Assembly (NCBI GenBank): GCA_017503105.1
Contig: JAFVTS010000014.1
Span: 82,032-127,942 of the forward strand
DNA: 45,911 bases
Reading direction: 5' to 3'
Source: Clostridia bacterium
GTDB lineage: Bacteria; Bacillota; Clostridia; Oscillospirales; CAG-272
Part shown: in pieces, positions 39,243 to 45,911 of the stretch
How positions within the stretch are numbered: position 1 is the stretch's first letter
Layout of the letters: each line of letters begins with the position of its first letter
Made by a program: the position numbers and the translations under genes
The notes under the pieces: model-generated
The model's input: the letters and a program-made list of their open reading frames with translations, nothing else
Database searches by the model: none
Told to the model about the DNA's origin: nothing

Positions 39243-40571
39243 TTATTTATACTCGGGGAGCCAGCCCTTGTGAGCTTCGATAAGATCGTCACAAAGGGCG
39301 ACAATATCGTCTATTGAAAGCTCCGAGGAAGTATGCGGCTCGAGCATTGCTGCGCGATAGATGTCCTCGCGCTTTTCCGTTACTGCCGCCTCTATGGTAA
39401 GAAGCTGGGCATTTACGTTCGTTACGTTCATTGCGGCAAGGGCGGTAGGGAGTCTTCCTATCCTCGTCGGGTGGATGCCCATTCCGTCAACAAGGCACGG
39501 CACCTCGACGCAAGCCTCGGGCGGAAGGTTGTCGATAAGACCGTCGTTAAGCACGTTTCCGCCTATCATATAAGGCTTGTTCGTGACTATCGCTTCCATT
39601 ATGTGCGAGGCGTATTCGCGCGAGCGCGTGTGAGTGATGTCACCGGCAAGATACTTCTCCTTCGCGCCCTTCCAATTCGCTATTTGATTCACGCAACGGC
39701 GCGGGTACTCGTCAAGAGGAATTCTGTACCTTTCTATCAGCTCGGGGTACTTTTCCTTTATGAAGAAGTTATTGTACTCGGCGTTATGCTCGCTCGACTC
39801 GGTGCAATAATAACCGAAGCGGCGAATATACTCAAGACGCGTAAGGTCACGGAAGCCCTCGGGAGGATTTTCAAGTATCTCGGACGCTCTTTTACGTATC
39901 TCGGGGTAAAGATCATTGCCGTCCGCGTCATAGATCTCAAGAAGCCAACCCATATGGTTGATGCCCGCAATAAGCTCCTTTATCGGTTGCTTTACGCTGT
40001 CAAGAAGCCCAAGCTCGCGGAGAAGCTCGTTCGAGCAGACCTGAACGCTGTGGCAAAGACCGACGGTCTTTACCTTCGTGTATCTTTGCATATATCCCGT
40101 GAGCATTGCCATAGGGTTCGTGTAGTTAAGGAAGTACGCGTCGGGGCAGACCTCTTCCATATCACGCGCGAAGTCACGGAGCACGGGGATAGTTCTGAGC
40201 GCTCTGAAGATTCCGCCGATGCCGAGGGTGTCGGCAATGGTCTGTCGAAGACCGTACTTCTTCGGAACTTCAAAGTCGATAACGGTACAAGGCTCGTAGC
40301 CGCCGACCTGTATTGCGTTAATAACGAAGGTTGCACCTGCAAGCGCCGCCTTTCTATTTTCGACACCGAGATACTTGGTAATCTTTGCTCTGCCCGAATT
40401 TATGTTCTTATTCAAGGCATTTACCATTATGTAAGATTCTTCAAGTCGGTCTCTGTCAATGTCGTAAAGTGCAAACTCAAAATCACAGAGTGCATCTGTG
40501 AGCATTGAATCTCCGATTACGTTTTTTGCAAATACCGTGCTGCCCGCACCCATAAAAGTAATCTTTCTCAT
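39243..40571 (-). CDS. GH4 family alpha-glycosidase (alpha-galactosidase-like)
   Basis: A 442-residue NAD+- and divalent-metal-dependent glycosidase of family 4, which works by an oxidation-elimination mechanism inside the cell. The NAD site is FMGAGSTVFAKN; metal and substrate residues fall in FLNYTNPMAMLT, GLCHSVQ (Cys) and GINHMGW (His). Length fits the MelA/alpha-glucosidase branch; exact sugar cannot be fixed. AAGGA precedes the ATG. It follows an AraC regulator by 6 bp in the same operon, an arrangement suggesting autocontrolled use of a galactoside or glucoside. No transporter is adjacent. Confidence 0.93.
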   Translation of the reverse strand: MRKITFMGAGSTVFAKNVIGDSMLTDALCDFEFALYDIDRDRLEESYIMVNALNKNINSGRAKITKYLGVENRKAALAGATFVINAIQVGGYEPCTVIDFEVPKKYGLRQTIADTLGIGGIFRALRTIPVLRDFARDMEEVCPDAYFLNYTNPMAMLTGYMQRYTKVKTVGLCHSVQVCSNELLRELGLLDSVKQPIKELIAGINHMGWLLEIYDADGNDLYPEIRKRASEILENPPEGFRDLTRLEYIRRFGYYCTESSEHNAEYNNFFIKEKYPELIERYRIPLDEYPRRCVNQIANWKGAKEKYLAGDITHTRSREYASHIMEAIVTNKPYMIGGNVLNDGLIDNLPPEACVEVPCLVDGMGIHPTRIGRLPTALAAMNVTNVNAQLLTIEAAVTEKREDIYRAAMLEPHTSSELSIDDIVALCDDLIEAHKGWLPEYK

Positions 40572-40577
40572 AATTAT

Positions 40578-41432
40578 TTATTCCTTTACATTTGAATGTA
40601 ATTTACGGTATACGTTTGGTGAGATACCCTCATACTTTGAAAAGAAGCGGAAGAAATACGTTACGTTTGAAAATCCGATCGACTCGGCAATTTCCGCTAC
40701 CGTCATCTCAGCGTGCGTGCGTAAAAGGTACTTTGCGCGGTTGAATCTGCACGTGTCAAAAAAGATTTTCGGTGTAGTGCCGGTCGCGGCTCTGAAATCA
40801 CGGTCAAGCTTTGAACGGCTGACGCTGAAACGGTCGGCAAGGCTTTGCGAATCGATATTATCCGTGAAACTCTCGCTTATAAATCGAAGAGCCTTCTGAA
40901 CGTAAGACTCCGCAGAGCCTACCTCAATAATTCTGCCGTTTTTAGAAAAATTATAGATTTTCGTCAAGATGAGCGAGATAGCTGCCTCGTATTCCGAATT
41001 TTCCATCTTGAACTTTTCGTGGAAGAAAATCGTACGGAAAAGATCTTCAATATATGACGCCTCATCGTTTGAAAGGCGAAAGAAAAGTCCCATTCCGTTA
41101 CTTTCAAGTATACGCGAAAGCATCGATGTGTCAAATGCGTCGATCTTATTCTCGTTGATCGAAATCACGTAGCGGTCGTAATTTACTCCACCCGTTTCCA
41201 GGCAGGACATTGAATGTATCGTATAAGGCTTTGAAATTATTGCACAAGGGTATTTATAATCGTATTCAACGCCGTTGATCACGGAGCGCTGAAAAATGTT
41301 TTCAGGACAAAAATACATCTCATAATGAGAATGAATATGCGGTTCGGGCATCACGTGGATGCCTGTATAATATCGCACGGCATAATCCTTTAAAGCGTCA
41401 AGATCGCTTTGGAAAAATCCTGTGTTAAGCAT
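40578..41432 (-). CDS. AraC family transcriptional regulator
   Basis: A 284-residue regulator with an N-terminal cupin-like sensor (HIHSHYEMYFCPENIFQ) and a C-terminal double helix-turn-helix (LADRFSVSRSKLDRDFRAA; VAEIAESIGFSNVTYFFRFF) ending SPNVYRK. First gene of a two-gene operon with the GH4 glycosidase. Probably responds to the glycoside or a product. It is not closely related to the AraC protein at 3338-4150 outside the DNA-binding part. Confidence 0.9.
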   Translation of the reverse strand: MLNTGFFQSDLDALKDYAVRYYTGIHVMPEPHIHSHYEMYFCPENIFQRSVINGVEYDYKYPCAIISKPYTIHSMSCLETGGVNYDRYVISINENKIDAFDTSMLSRILESNGMGLFFRLSNDEASYIEDLFRTIFFHEKFKMENSEYEAAISLILTKIYNFSKNGRIIEVGSAESYVQKALRFISESFTDNIDSQSLADRFSVSRSKLDRDFRAATGTTPKIFFDTCRFNRAKYLLRTHAEMTVAEIAESIGFSNVTYFFRFFSKYEGISPNVYRKLHSNVKE

Positions 41433-41459
41433 AAATCTACCGTCCCCTCATCATAGAAC

Positions 41460-41488
41460 ATTATACACTGTTTTTTTCTCGCAGTCAA
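41460..41488 (-). promoter_or_regulatory. Promoter of the AraC-GH4 operon
   Basis: Minus strand TTGACT (41488-41483), 17 bp, TATAAT (41465-41460). A second TTGACG lies upstream, giving the repeated TTGAC-GTGTTTTGGCG-TTGAC, a possible regulator site. Confidence 0.8.
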
Positions 41489-41515
41489 CGCCAAAACACG
41501 TCAAAAAACGAGATA

Positions 41516-43096
41516 TTAACTATACTTTTTCGCCAAAATTGACAATGCACAGCGAAGTCCGTCTACTGCGGAGGAAACTATGCCCCCCGAGTACCCCGCC
41601 CCCTCGCCGACGGGATAAAGACCGCTTATCCCCCTTGCCGAGAAATCCCCTCCTCGCACGACTCTGACGGGCGAGGTGGAGCGCGTTTCGGGCGCGGTAA
41701 GGACGGCGTCGGGGTAATAAAATCCCGGCATCCACTTATCAAAATCAATTATCGCCTCGCGCAAAGAATCGGTGATAAATTTCGGCAGAACGTCGTCCAT
41801 CTTTGCGGGGACGACTCCGCGTGGGTAGCTCGCGCCGTCGGGCGCGTCGGGCTCAGCCTTGTTCATAAAGCTCGACATACGCTCTGCGGGTGCCGAGAAG
41901 GTCTTGCCGCCGATGGCGAACGCCCTCTCCTCTATCGCGCGTTGAAGGTCAAGCCCCGCGAGAGGATGCTCCGACGGAAAATCCTCGGGCGTCACGGAGA
42001 CGAGAAGAGCGGAATTGGAGTTCTCACCGTCGCGAGCGTATTCGCTCATTCCGTTCGTCACGACTCTTCCGTCGGTGCTCGCCGCCGCGACGACCGTGCC
42101 ACCCGGACACATACAGAAGCTGTAAACGCTCCTGCCCGACGGAAGATGCGTCACGAGGTGATAGGAGGCTGTCGGAAGCCGCTTATCGTATCCCGCTCCA
42201 AAGACGAGCTCGTTTATATACTCTCTCGGGTGCTCGACTCTGACGCCGATGCCGAAGGGGCGCGGTAAGAGCTCCGCACCGCTCTCAAGAAGCATCTCAA
42301 AAACGTCACGCGCCGAGTGCCCCGTGGCAAGCACTACCGTGTCGGTATCTACGCTGTGCGTATCTCCGTGTTTTTCATAAACGGCTCGCACCACGCGCCC
42401 GTTTTCCGTTTCTATTTTCGTAAGACGCGCGGAAAAGATAAATTCCGCGCCAAAGGAGATAGCCTTCTCTCTTATGTTTTTTATTATCGACGGGAGCTTG
42501 TCCGTGCCGAGATGCGCCGAGTCGGAATAGGTGACGGACTCGTCAGCGCCCGCAAGAACGAATTCTGTGAGCACCTTCATTTTATATTCGTCAATAGCGC
42601 CGTATTTGAGCTTGCCGTCCGAGAACGCTCCTGCACCGCCCTCTCCGAACTGAACGTTCGATTCTGTGTCAAGGACGCCTTCTTTGATAAATCGCTCGAC
42701 GCTCTTCTTCCTTGACTCAACGTCAAGACCGCGCTCTATGACGATAGGGCGCGCCCCCGCCTCGGCAAACGCAAGCGCAGAAAAGAGTCCCGCAGGTCCC
42801 GCACCGACGATGACGGGGCGTTTTTTTACTTCGACCTTCGGTATATCAAGCGAAAGCTCGGGCGCTATCGCTACCTTCTTTTTCATCTTCAAAAGCCCCG
42901 CCTCGCGCTCAGGGCTCACGGAAAAGGCGACCGACGCCGTGTAGTGCGGATCGGTCTTATCCTTTATATTAAGCGTGCGCTTTAAGATCCGCACCTCCGA
43001 GATCTCCCCTTCGGGAAATCCGAGGCGAGCGGCAACAGCACCCCTCACGTCAGCCTCGCCGTACGAAAGCTCCAGCCTTATATCGGTTTTTATCAA
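41516..43096 (-). CDS. COG2509-type FAD-dependent oxidoreductase
   Basis: A 526-residue flavoprotein. A short N-terminal domain (LELSYGEADVRGAVAARLG) precedes the FAD-binding Rossmann motif VGAGPAGLFSALAFAEAG and the family's QFGEGGAGAFSDGKL and TGHSARDVFEML; the C-terminal FAD contact is GEGAGYSGGIVSSAVDG. It fits the uncharacterised COG2509 dehydrogenases. The TTG at 43096 is preferred as start: GGAG is 9 bases upstream and the N-terminus then aligns with the family; ATG 43120 would start almost at the RNA 5' end with no ribosome site. Substrate unknown. Confidence 0.9.
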   Translation of the reverse strand: MIKTDIRLELSYGEADVRGAVAARLGFPEGEISEVRILKRTLNIKDKTDPHYTASVAFSVSPEREAGLLKMKKKVAIAPELSLDIPKVEVKKRPVIVGAGPAGLFSALAFAEAGARPIVIERGLDVESRKKSVERFIKEGVLDTESNVQFGEGGAGAFSDGKLKYGAIDEYKMKVLTEFVLAGADESVTYSDSAHLGTDKLPSIIKNIREKAISFGAEFIFSARLTKIETENGRVVRAVYEKHGDTHSVDTDTVVLATGHSARDVFEMLLESGAELLPRPFGIGVRVEHPREYINELVFGAGYDKRLPTASYHLVTHLPSGRSVYSFCMCPGGTVVAAASTDGRVVTNGMSEYARDGENSNSALLVSVTPEDFPSEHPLAGLDLQRAIEERAFAIGGKTFSAPAERMSSFMNKAEPDAPDGASYPRGVVPAKMDDVLPKFITDSLREAIIDFDKWMPGFYYPDAVLTAPETRSTSPVRVVRGGDFSARGISGLYPVGEGAGYSGGIVSSAVDGLRCALSILAKKYS

Positions 43097-43128
43097 CGTC
43101 GTTATCTCCGTTAAAAGCATTTTATTTT

Positions 43129-43157
43129 ATGATAACATATTTAGAGGAATAATGCAA
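43129..43157 (-). promoter_or_regulatory. Promoter of the COG2509 gene
   Basis: Minus strand TTGCAT (43157-43152), 17 bp, TATCAT (43134-43129). Confidence 0.65.
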
Positions 43158-43188
43158 GTAATAACCAGAAAGTTGGGTAAAAATTAAA

Positions 43189-43221
43189 AGGAAAATCGGC
43201 GCAAGCAAAAGCTTGCGCCGA
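43189..43221 (-). terminator. Terminator of the surface protein gene
   Basis: Minus strand TCGGCGCAAGC-TTTT-GCTTGCGCCGA (11-bp perfect stem, 43196-43221) then TTTTCCTTTT, 17 bp after the stop. Confidence 0.92.
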
Positions 43222-43238
43222 CCCTTTGATGGTCTTAA

Positions 43239-45911
43239 TTATTTAACAGCTTCTATTTTTATTTCAACCGTGCCAAGATTCCACGGATCGGAAGTTTTAT
43301 TATTACCGTATTTGATATAAAACTTACCGTCTGCATCCACTTCTCTTAAATTTATTATTGCCGTTTTACTTTTAGTTGACCACCCATTACCAAAGCCTTC
43401 GAGATCAAAGTGGCAAATTTTATAATCTTTGTAAGAGTATATTTCGATATATGGATGATCGTCAAACCAAATAAATGACATTCCTTCTTTTCCATCAACA
43501 CTTATCGTCAGTCTCAATGACGTATAGCCATTGGCAATTAACGTATCACGGTCCATAGCAGGATAGAAAGTATCGGAATAAATATTTGATTTGATCTCTA
43601 TCTCTCGCGAATACCAGCCGACGGTTGCTTCGGTTTTCAGCCATATCGCATAAAGCTCATACGTCCCCCCGTTAACAGAAGTCAAATTAATTACAGGTTG
43701 CGTATCGGTATACGTCGGAGCTTTTGCTTTAGGATCTGTGCTCCAACCGAGGAAAACGTGCTCGCTTCTTGTAAACGTATTAGGTGAAAGAGCTTTGTTC
43801 ACTCCATATGTGTGAGAGCTTGTAACGGTTTTACCGGGAGCTCCGTTGGGGAAATATGAAATCGTATAAGTGTTATTCGCCGTAACTGCATAAATTTGAG
43901 TCGATGTTATATTAGCCGTTTCAACCGTGATTTCTGTTTCACCGTGAGAAGATATATGATAGCCCTCTGCGGAAGTATACGTAATTTCAAGCACGTCACC
44001 GTAATATATAGTATCGCCGCTCTTAATATCGCCAAGCTTTCCGCCGGCAGGTGACGTCGTACGGTTTACAGATATCGTACAACCGACTTTGATATCCCAA
44101 GTGACTTTGTAAGGAATGGGTTCCCATACGGCATACAGAGTTATTGTTTCCTTTGCCGAAGCAAGATTGTTAACTTCTGCTTTGTCAAGATACAGGACAT
44201 CGCCGTCGGGTTCGAACGACCAACCTCTGAACTCATATCCAATGCGTGAGAAGCTGTTTGTGGCAAGTGTCTGATTTTTATTTGCTTCGAAAGCAGAAAT
44301 ATACATTGACCCCTCGCCACCGTTATTATCGTACTCAACGTAATAGCGGCTGTCTATATGCTCTATTATTCCGTATACGTCCTTCTCATCTTCCTCACGA
44401 AGATTAAAATCAAGGCCTTCGGAATATGTAATGCTTATATCGTCATACGAGGCGGGTGTGTAAAGTATTTTTCCGCGAATTTCTTTATCTAAGATGCTGA
44501 ACGTATCAACGAAATAATTTTTACTTTCAATATCGTAAGATATTACCGCATACACGTAAAGCTTTCCAACGCAAACGTTTCTGTACGTCCCCTTAGGCAT
44601 ATACCCGGGAATCGTCTGCTCCGTACCTATCGTTGTGCTTCCACCTTCGGAAAAGGCAACTGTCGAAGAAATGGAATCAGATATATCCGTTCCACTGCTT
44701 TGCGATGAAGAGCTTCCGTATTCCTTGGATTCACTTGAACCGGAAGACGATGAATTTTCTATCGACGATTCGATTTTAAATTTGATCGGAGACTTTTCAC
44801 CTCCAATTTCAAGTCCACCTGTTACACTACTGCTCGTCGTATCAGACTTGCTTTCAACCCAACCCTTGACCTCTGTAACTTCGCTTGATTGCGAGAAGGA
44901 TTCCGTTACCGTATTTGCCGCAGTGTCAGCAACGCTCTTGTCGACGGTAACGGTGCTCGATTCCGTCCACTTCAATTCATTTCCGTCGCCTTTATCTCTG
45001 CTTTCAACAACTTTAAGGACAACGTTATCAATGAATCCGAGTTCATATACGAAATAATATCTGTTTGTTTCTTCGTCAAAGAAAACAGAAACAAGCTCTT
45101 TGCTTTCGGACTGAACTGTCATATTTTCTTCGTATATCCAAGTTGCATAAAGGGTGATATCGCCAGTGCTTCCCTTTTTGATCTCGGTTACTTCGTTTCC
45201 GTCCTTGTCGGTCCATTTATTGAACTTCAAGCCCGTAAAGCTGGGAGCTTTCAAAACAATGCCGTCTTCCACCGTATACGTTGCAGGATTATTGGTAACC
45301 GGTGCATCTTCGTATATGATCTCATAGTTAATAAGCATCCAATGAGCGTAAAGAGTTACGTTTCCTTCATCGCTACCTTGTTCTATATGATCTATCAATT
45401 CAAGGTCCGCGGGAATATCAGCTTCCGTCTTGTATACTCTGACCTGCTTTTTATAGGTCCAACCGATGAATTCATAGCCCTCGCACTCAATGACGGGAAG
45501 CTCTAAACCTACGTCCTTGCGATAACTCCAGAATTCATCGGGAATTTTCGCGTTTTTATGATCTCTGTAAGTAACGGAATAATATTCCGGCTCAAGCACG
45601 GGAACCACTTCCTGCGCCTTTAGTATCTTGCCGCATACAGAGCACTTAACACCTGCGGTAAGTCCGGTTTGGGTATAAGTAGGCGCCTTCGCGGGGATTT
45701 CTTCCTCGGTATGTCCCTTTGCTGCTACTACTTTTTGTGCTTCAAGCACCTCGCCGCATACGGTGCACTTAACACCTGCGGTAAGTCCCGTTTCGGTGCA
45801 AGTGGGCGCCTTCGCGGGGATTTCTTCCTCGGTATGTCCCTTTGCTGCTACTACTTTTTGTGCTTCAAGCACCTCGCCGCATACGGTGCACTTAACACCT
45901 GCGGTAAGCCC
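43239..45911 (-). CDS. Large repeat-rich secreted/surface protein (5' truncated)
   Basis: The frame is open to the right edge, giving at least 890 residues without the N-terminus. In order: 41-residue repeats (KGHTEEEIPAKAPTCTETG, VKCTVCGEVLEAQKVVAA) with paired Cys; InlB/Flg_new-type repeats ending TLYAHW, TLYATW, TLYAVW and YELYAIW; between them a Ser/Thr-rich beta-strand region (about 44480-45010) resembling a pore-forming domain; and a C-terminal beta-sandwich-like part (DGKFYIKYG) with no LPxTG or membrane anchor. It is visibly more AT-rich than its neighbours, suggesting transfer. Likely exported adhesin or toxin-like protein. Confidence 0.85.
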   Translation of the reverse strand, partial: GLTAGVKCTVCGEVLEAQKVVAAKGHTEEEIPAKAPTCTETGLTAGVKCTVCGEVLEAQKVVAAKGHTEEEIPAKAPTYTQTGLTAGVKCSVCGKILKAQEVVPVLEPEYYSVTYRDHKNAKIPDEFWSYRKDVGLELPVIECEGYEFIGWTYKKQVRVYKTEADIPADLELIDHIEQGSDEGNVTLYAHWMLINYEIIYEDAPVTNNPATYTVEDGIVLKAPSFTGLKFNKWTDKDGNEVTEIKKGSTGDITLYATWIYEENMTVQSESKELVSVFFDEETNRYYFVYELGFIDNVVLKVVESRDKGDGNELKWTESSTVTVDKSVADTAANTVTESFSQSSEVTEVKGWVESKSDTTSSSVTGGLEIGGEKSPIKFKIESSIENSSSSGSSESKEYGSSSSQSSGTDISDSISSTVAFSEGGSTTIGTEQTIPGYMPKGTYRNVCVGKLYVYAVISYDIESKNYFVDTFSILDKEIRGKILYTPASYDDISITYSEGLDFNLREEDEKDVYGIIEHIDSRYYVEYDNNGGEGSMYISAFEANKNQTLATNSFSRIGYEFRGWSFEPDGDVLYLDKAEVNNLASAKETITLYAVWEPIPYKVTWDIKVGCTISVNRTTSPAGGKLGDIKSGDTIYYGDVLEITYTSAEGYHISSHGETEITVETANITSTQIYAVTANNTYTISYFPNGAPGKTVTSSHTYGVNKALSPNTFTRSEHVFLGWSTDPKAKAPTYTDTQPVINLTSVNGGTYELYAIWLKTEATVGWYSREIEIKSNIYSDTFYPAMDRDTLIANGYTSLRLTISVDGKEGMSFIWFDDHPYIEIYSYKDYKICHFDLEGFGNGWSTKSKTAIINLREVDADGKFYIKYGNNKTSDPWNLGTVEIKIEAVK
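45656..45911 (-). repeat. 123-bp tandem repeats within the surface protein
   Basis: Two full units (45656-45778, 45779-45901) and the start of a third, each 41 codons, nearly identical at the DNA level; GGCGCCTTC recurs at 45682 and 45805. A diverged unit precedes them. The array continues beyond the window. Confidence 0.93.

Noticed and set aside
45656-45911. CRISPR-like direct repeats
   Set aside because: Units are 123 bp with no spacers and encode in-frame protein repeats.

Overview
The window looks like a chromosomal segment of an uncultured gut-type Clostridia (Bacillota), possibly from the Oscillospirales/Christensenellales area. The lineage is inference. It rests on GGAG-type ribosome binding sites, vegetative promoters that nearly all follow TTGACA/T-17-TATAAT, and the gene families present: ECF S components, yajC next to a TIGR04086 membrane protein, EpsC-type serine acetyltransferase, DUF4838, GH4 and aminopeptidases. 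Base composition is intermediate. I see no rRNA, tRNA, CRISPR array, insertion sequence or replication origin.

Layout, left to right. 1-3201: a heterodimeric ABC exporter, first subunit cut by the window edge. 3338-5566: an AraC regulator divergent from a Gfo/Idh-type dehydrogenase. 5781-6840: an ECF S component translationally coupled to a UPF0340 protein. 6971-9133: an overlapping HTH-ibrA-ibrB operon (PAPS-reductase-like plus ParB-like proteins). 9324-13438: an operon from a perfect-consensus promoter carrying an alpha/beta hydrolase, an aldo/keto reductase with ferredoxin tail, a 38-codon small ORF, an ECF-S/DUF1893 fusion and a polyprenyl synthase. 13595-15340: a DUF4838 protein. 15438-22257: a seven-gene operon of serine acetyltransferase, three tandem polysaccharide-deacetylase paralogues, a sodium:amino-acid symporter, a nitroreductase and an MFS transporter.

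22573-26659: a 1299-residue SF1 helicase with a C-terminal PD-(D/E)XK-like domain, defence-like, behind a structured leader. 26756-27595: yajC and a TIGR04086 membrane gene separated by a 20-bp hairpin that contains the second gene's ribosome binding site. 27585-33186: an operon of ABC ATPase and permease, DUF3810 metalloprotease-like protein, murA and a pyridoxal/pyridoxamine kinase. 33410-33748: the most striking locus, a compact candidate type I toxin-antitoxin module. It has two convergent perfect-consensus promoters, a 29-residue holin-like peptide, a hairpin that hides its ribosome binding site, a bidirectional terminator that includes the stop codon, and matching leaders on the two opposing RNAs.

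33837-38551: a DUF5662 gene and a peptidase cluster (M18; divergent M20 PepD and M29). 38552-39242: no gene, but two related palindromic repeat elements. 39243-43096: a GH4 glycosidase with an AraC regulator, and a COG2509 flavoprotein. 43239-45911: a large repeat-rich secreted or surface protein, cut by the right edge, with 123-bp tandem repeats, InlB-type repeats and a Ser/Thr-rich segment resembling a beta-pore-forming domain.

Together the window combines housekeeping (murA, yajC, polyprenyl synthesis), peptide and sugar use, vitamin uptake, and accessory modules likely involved in phage or plasmid conflict or cell-surface interaction.
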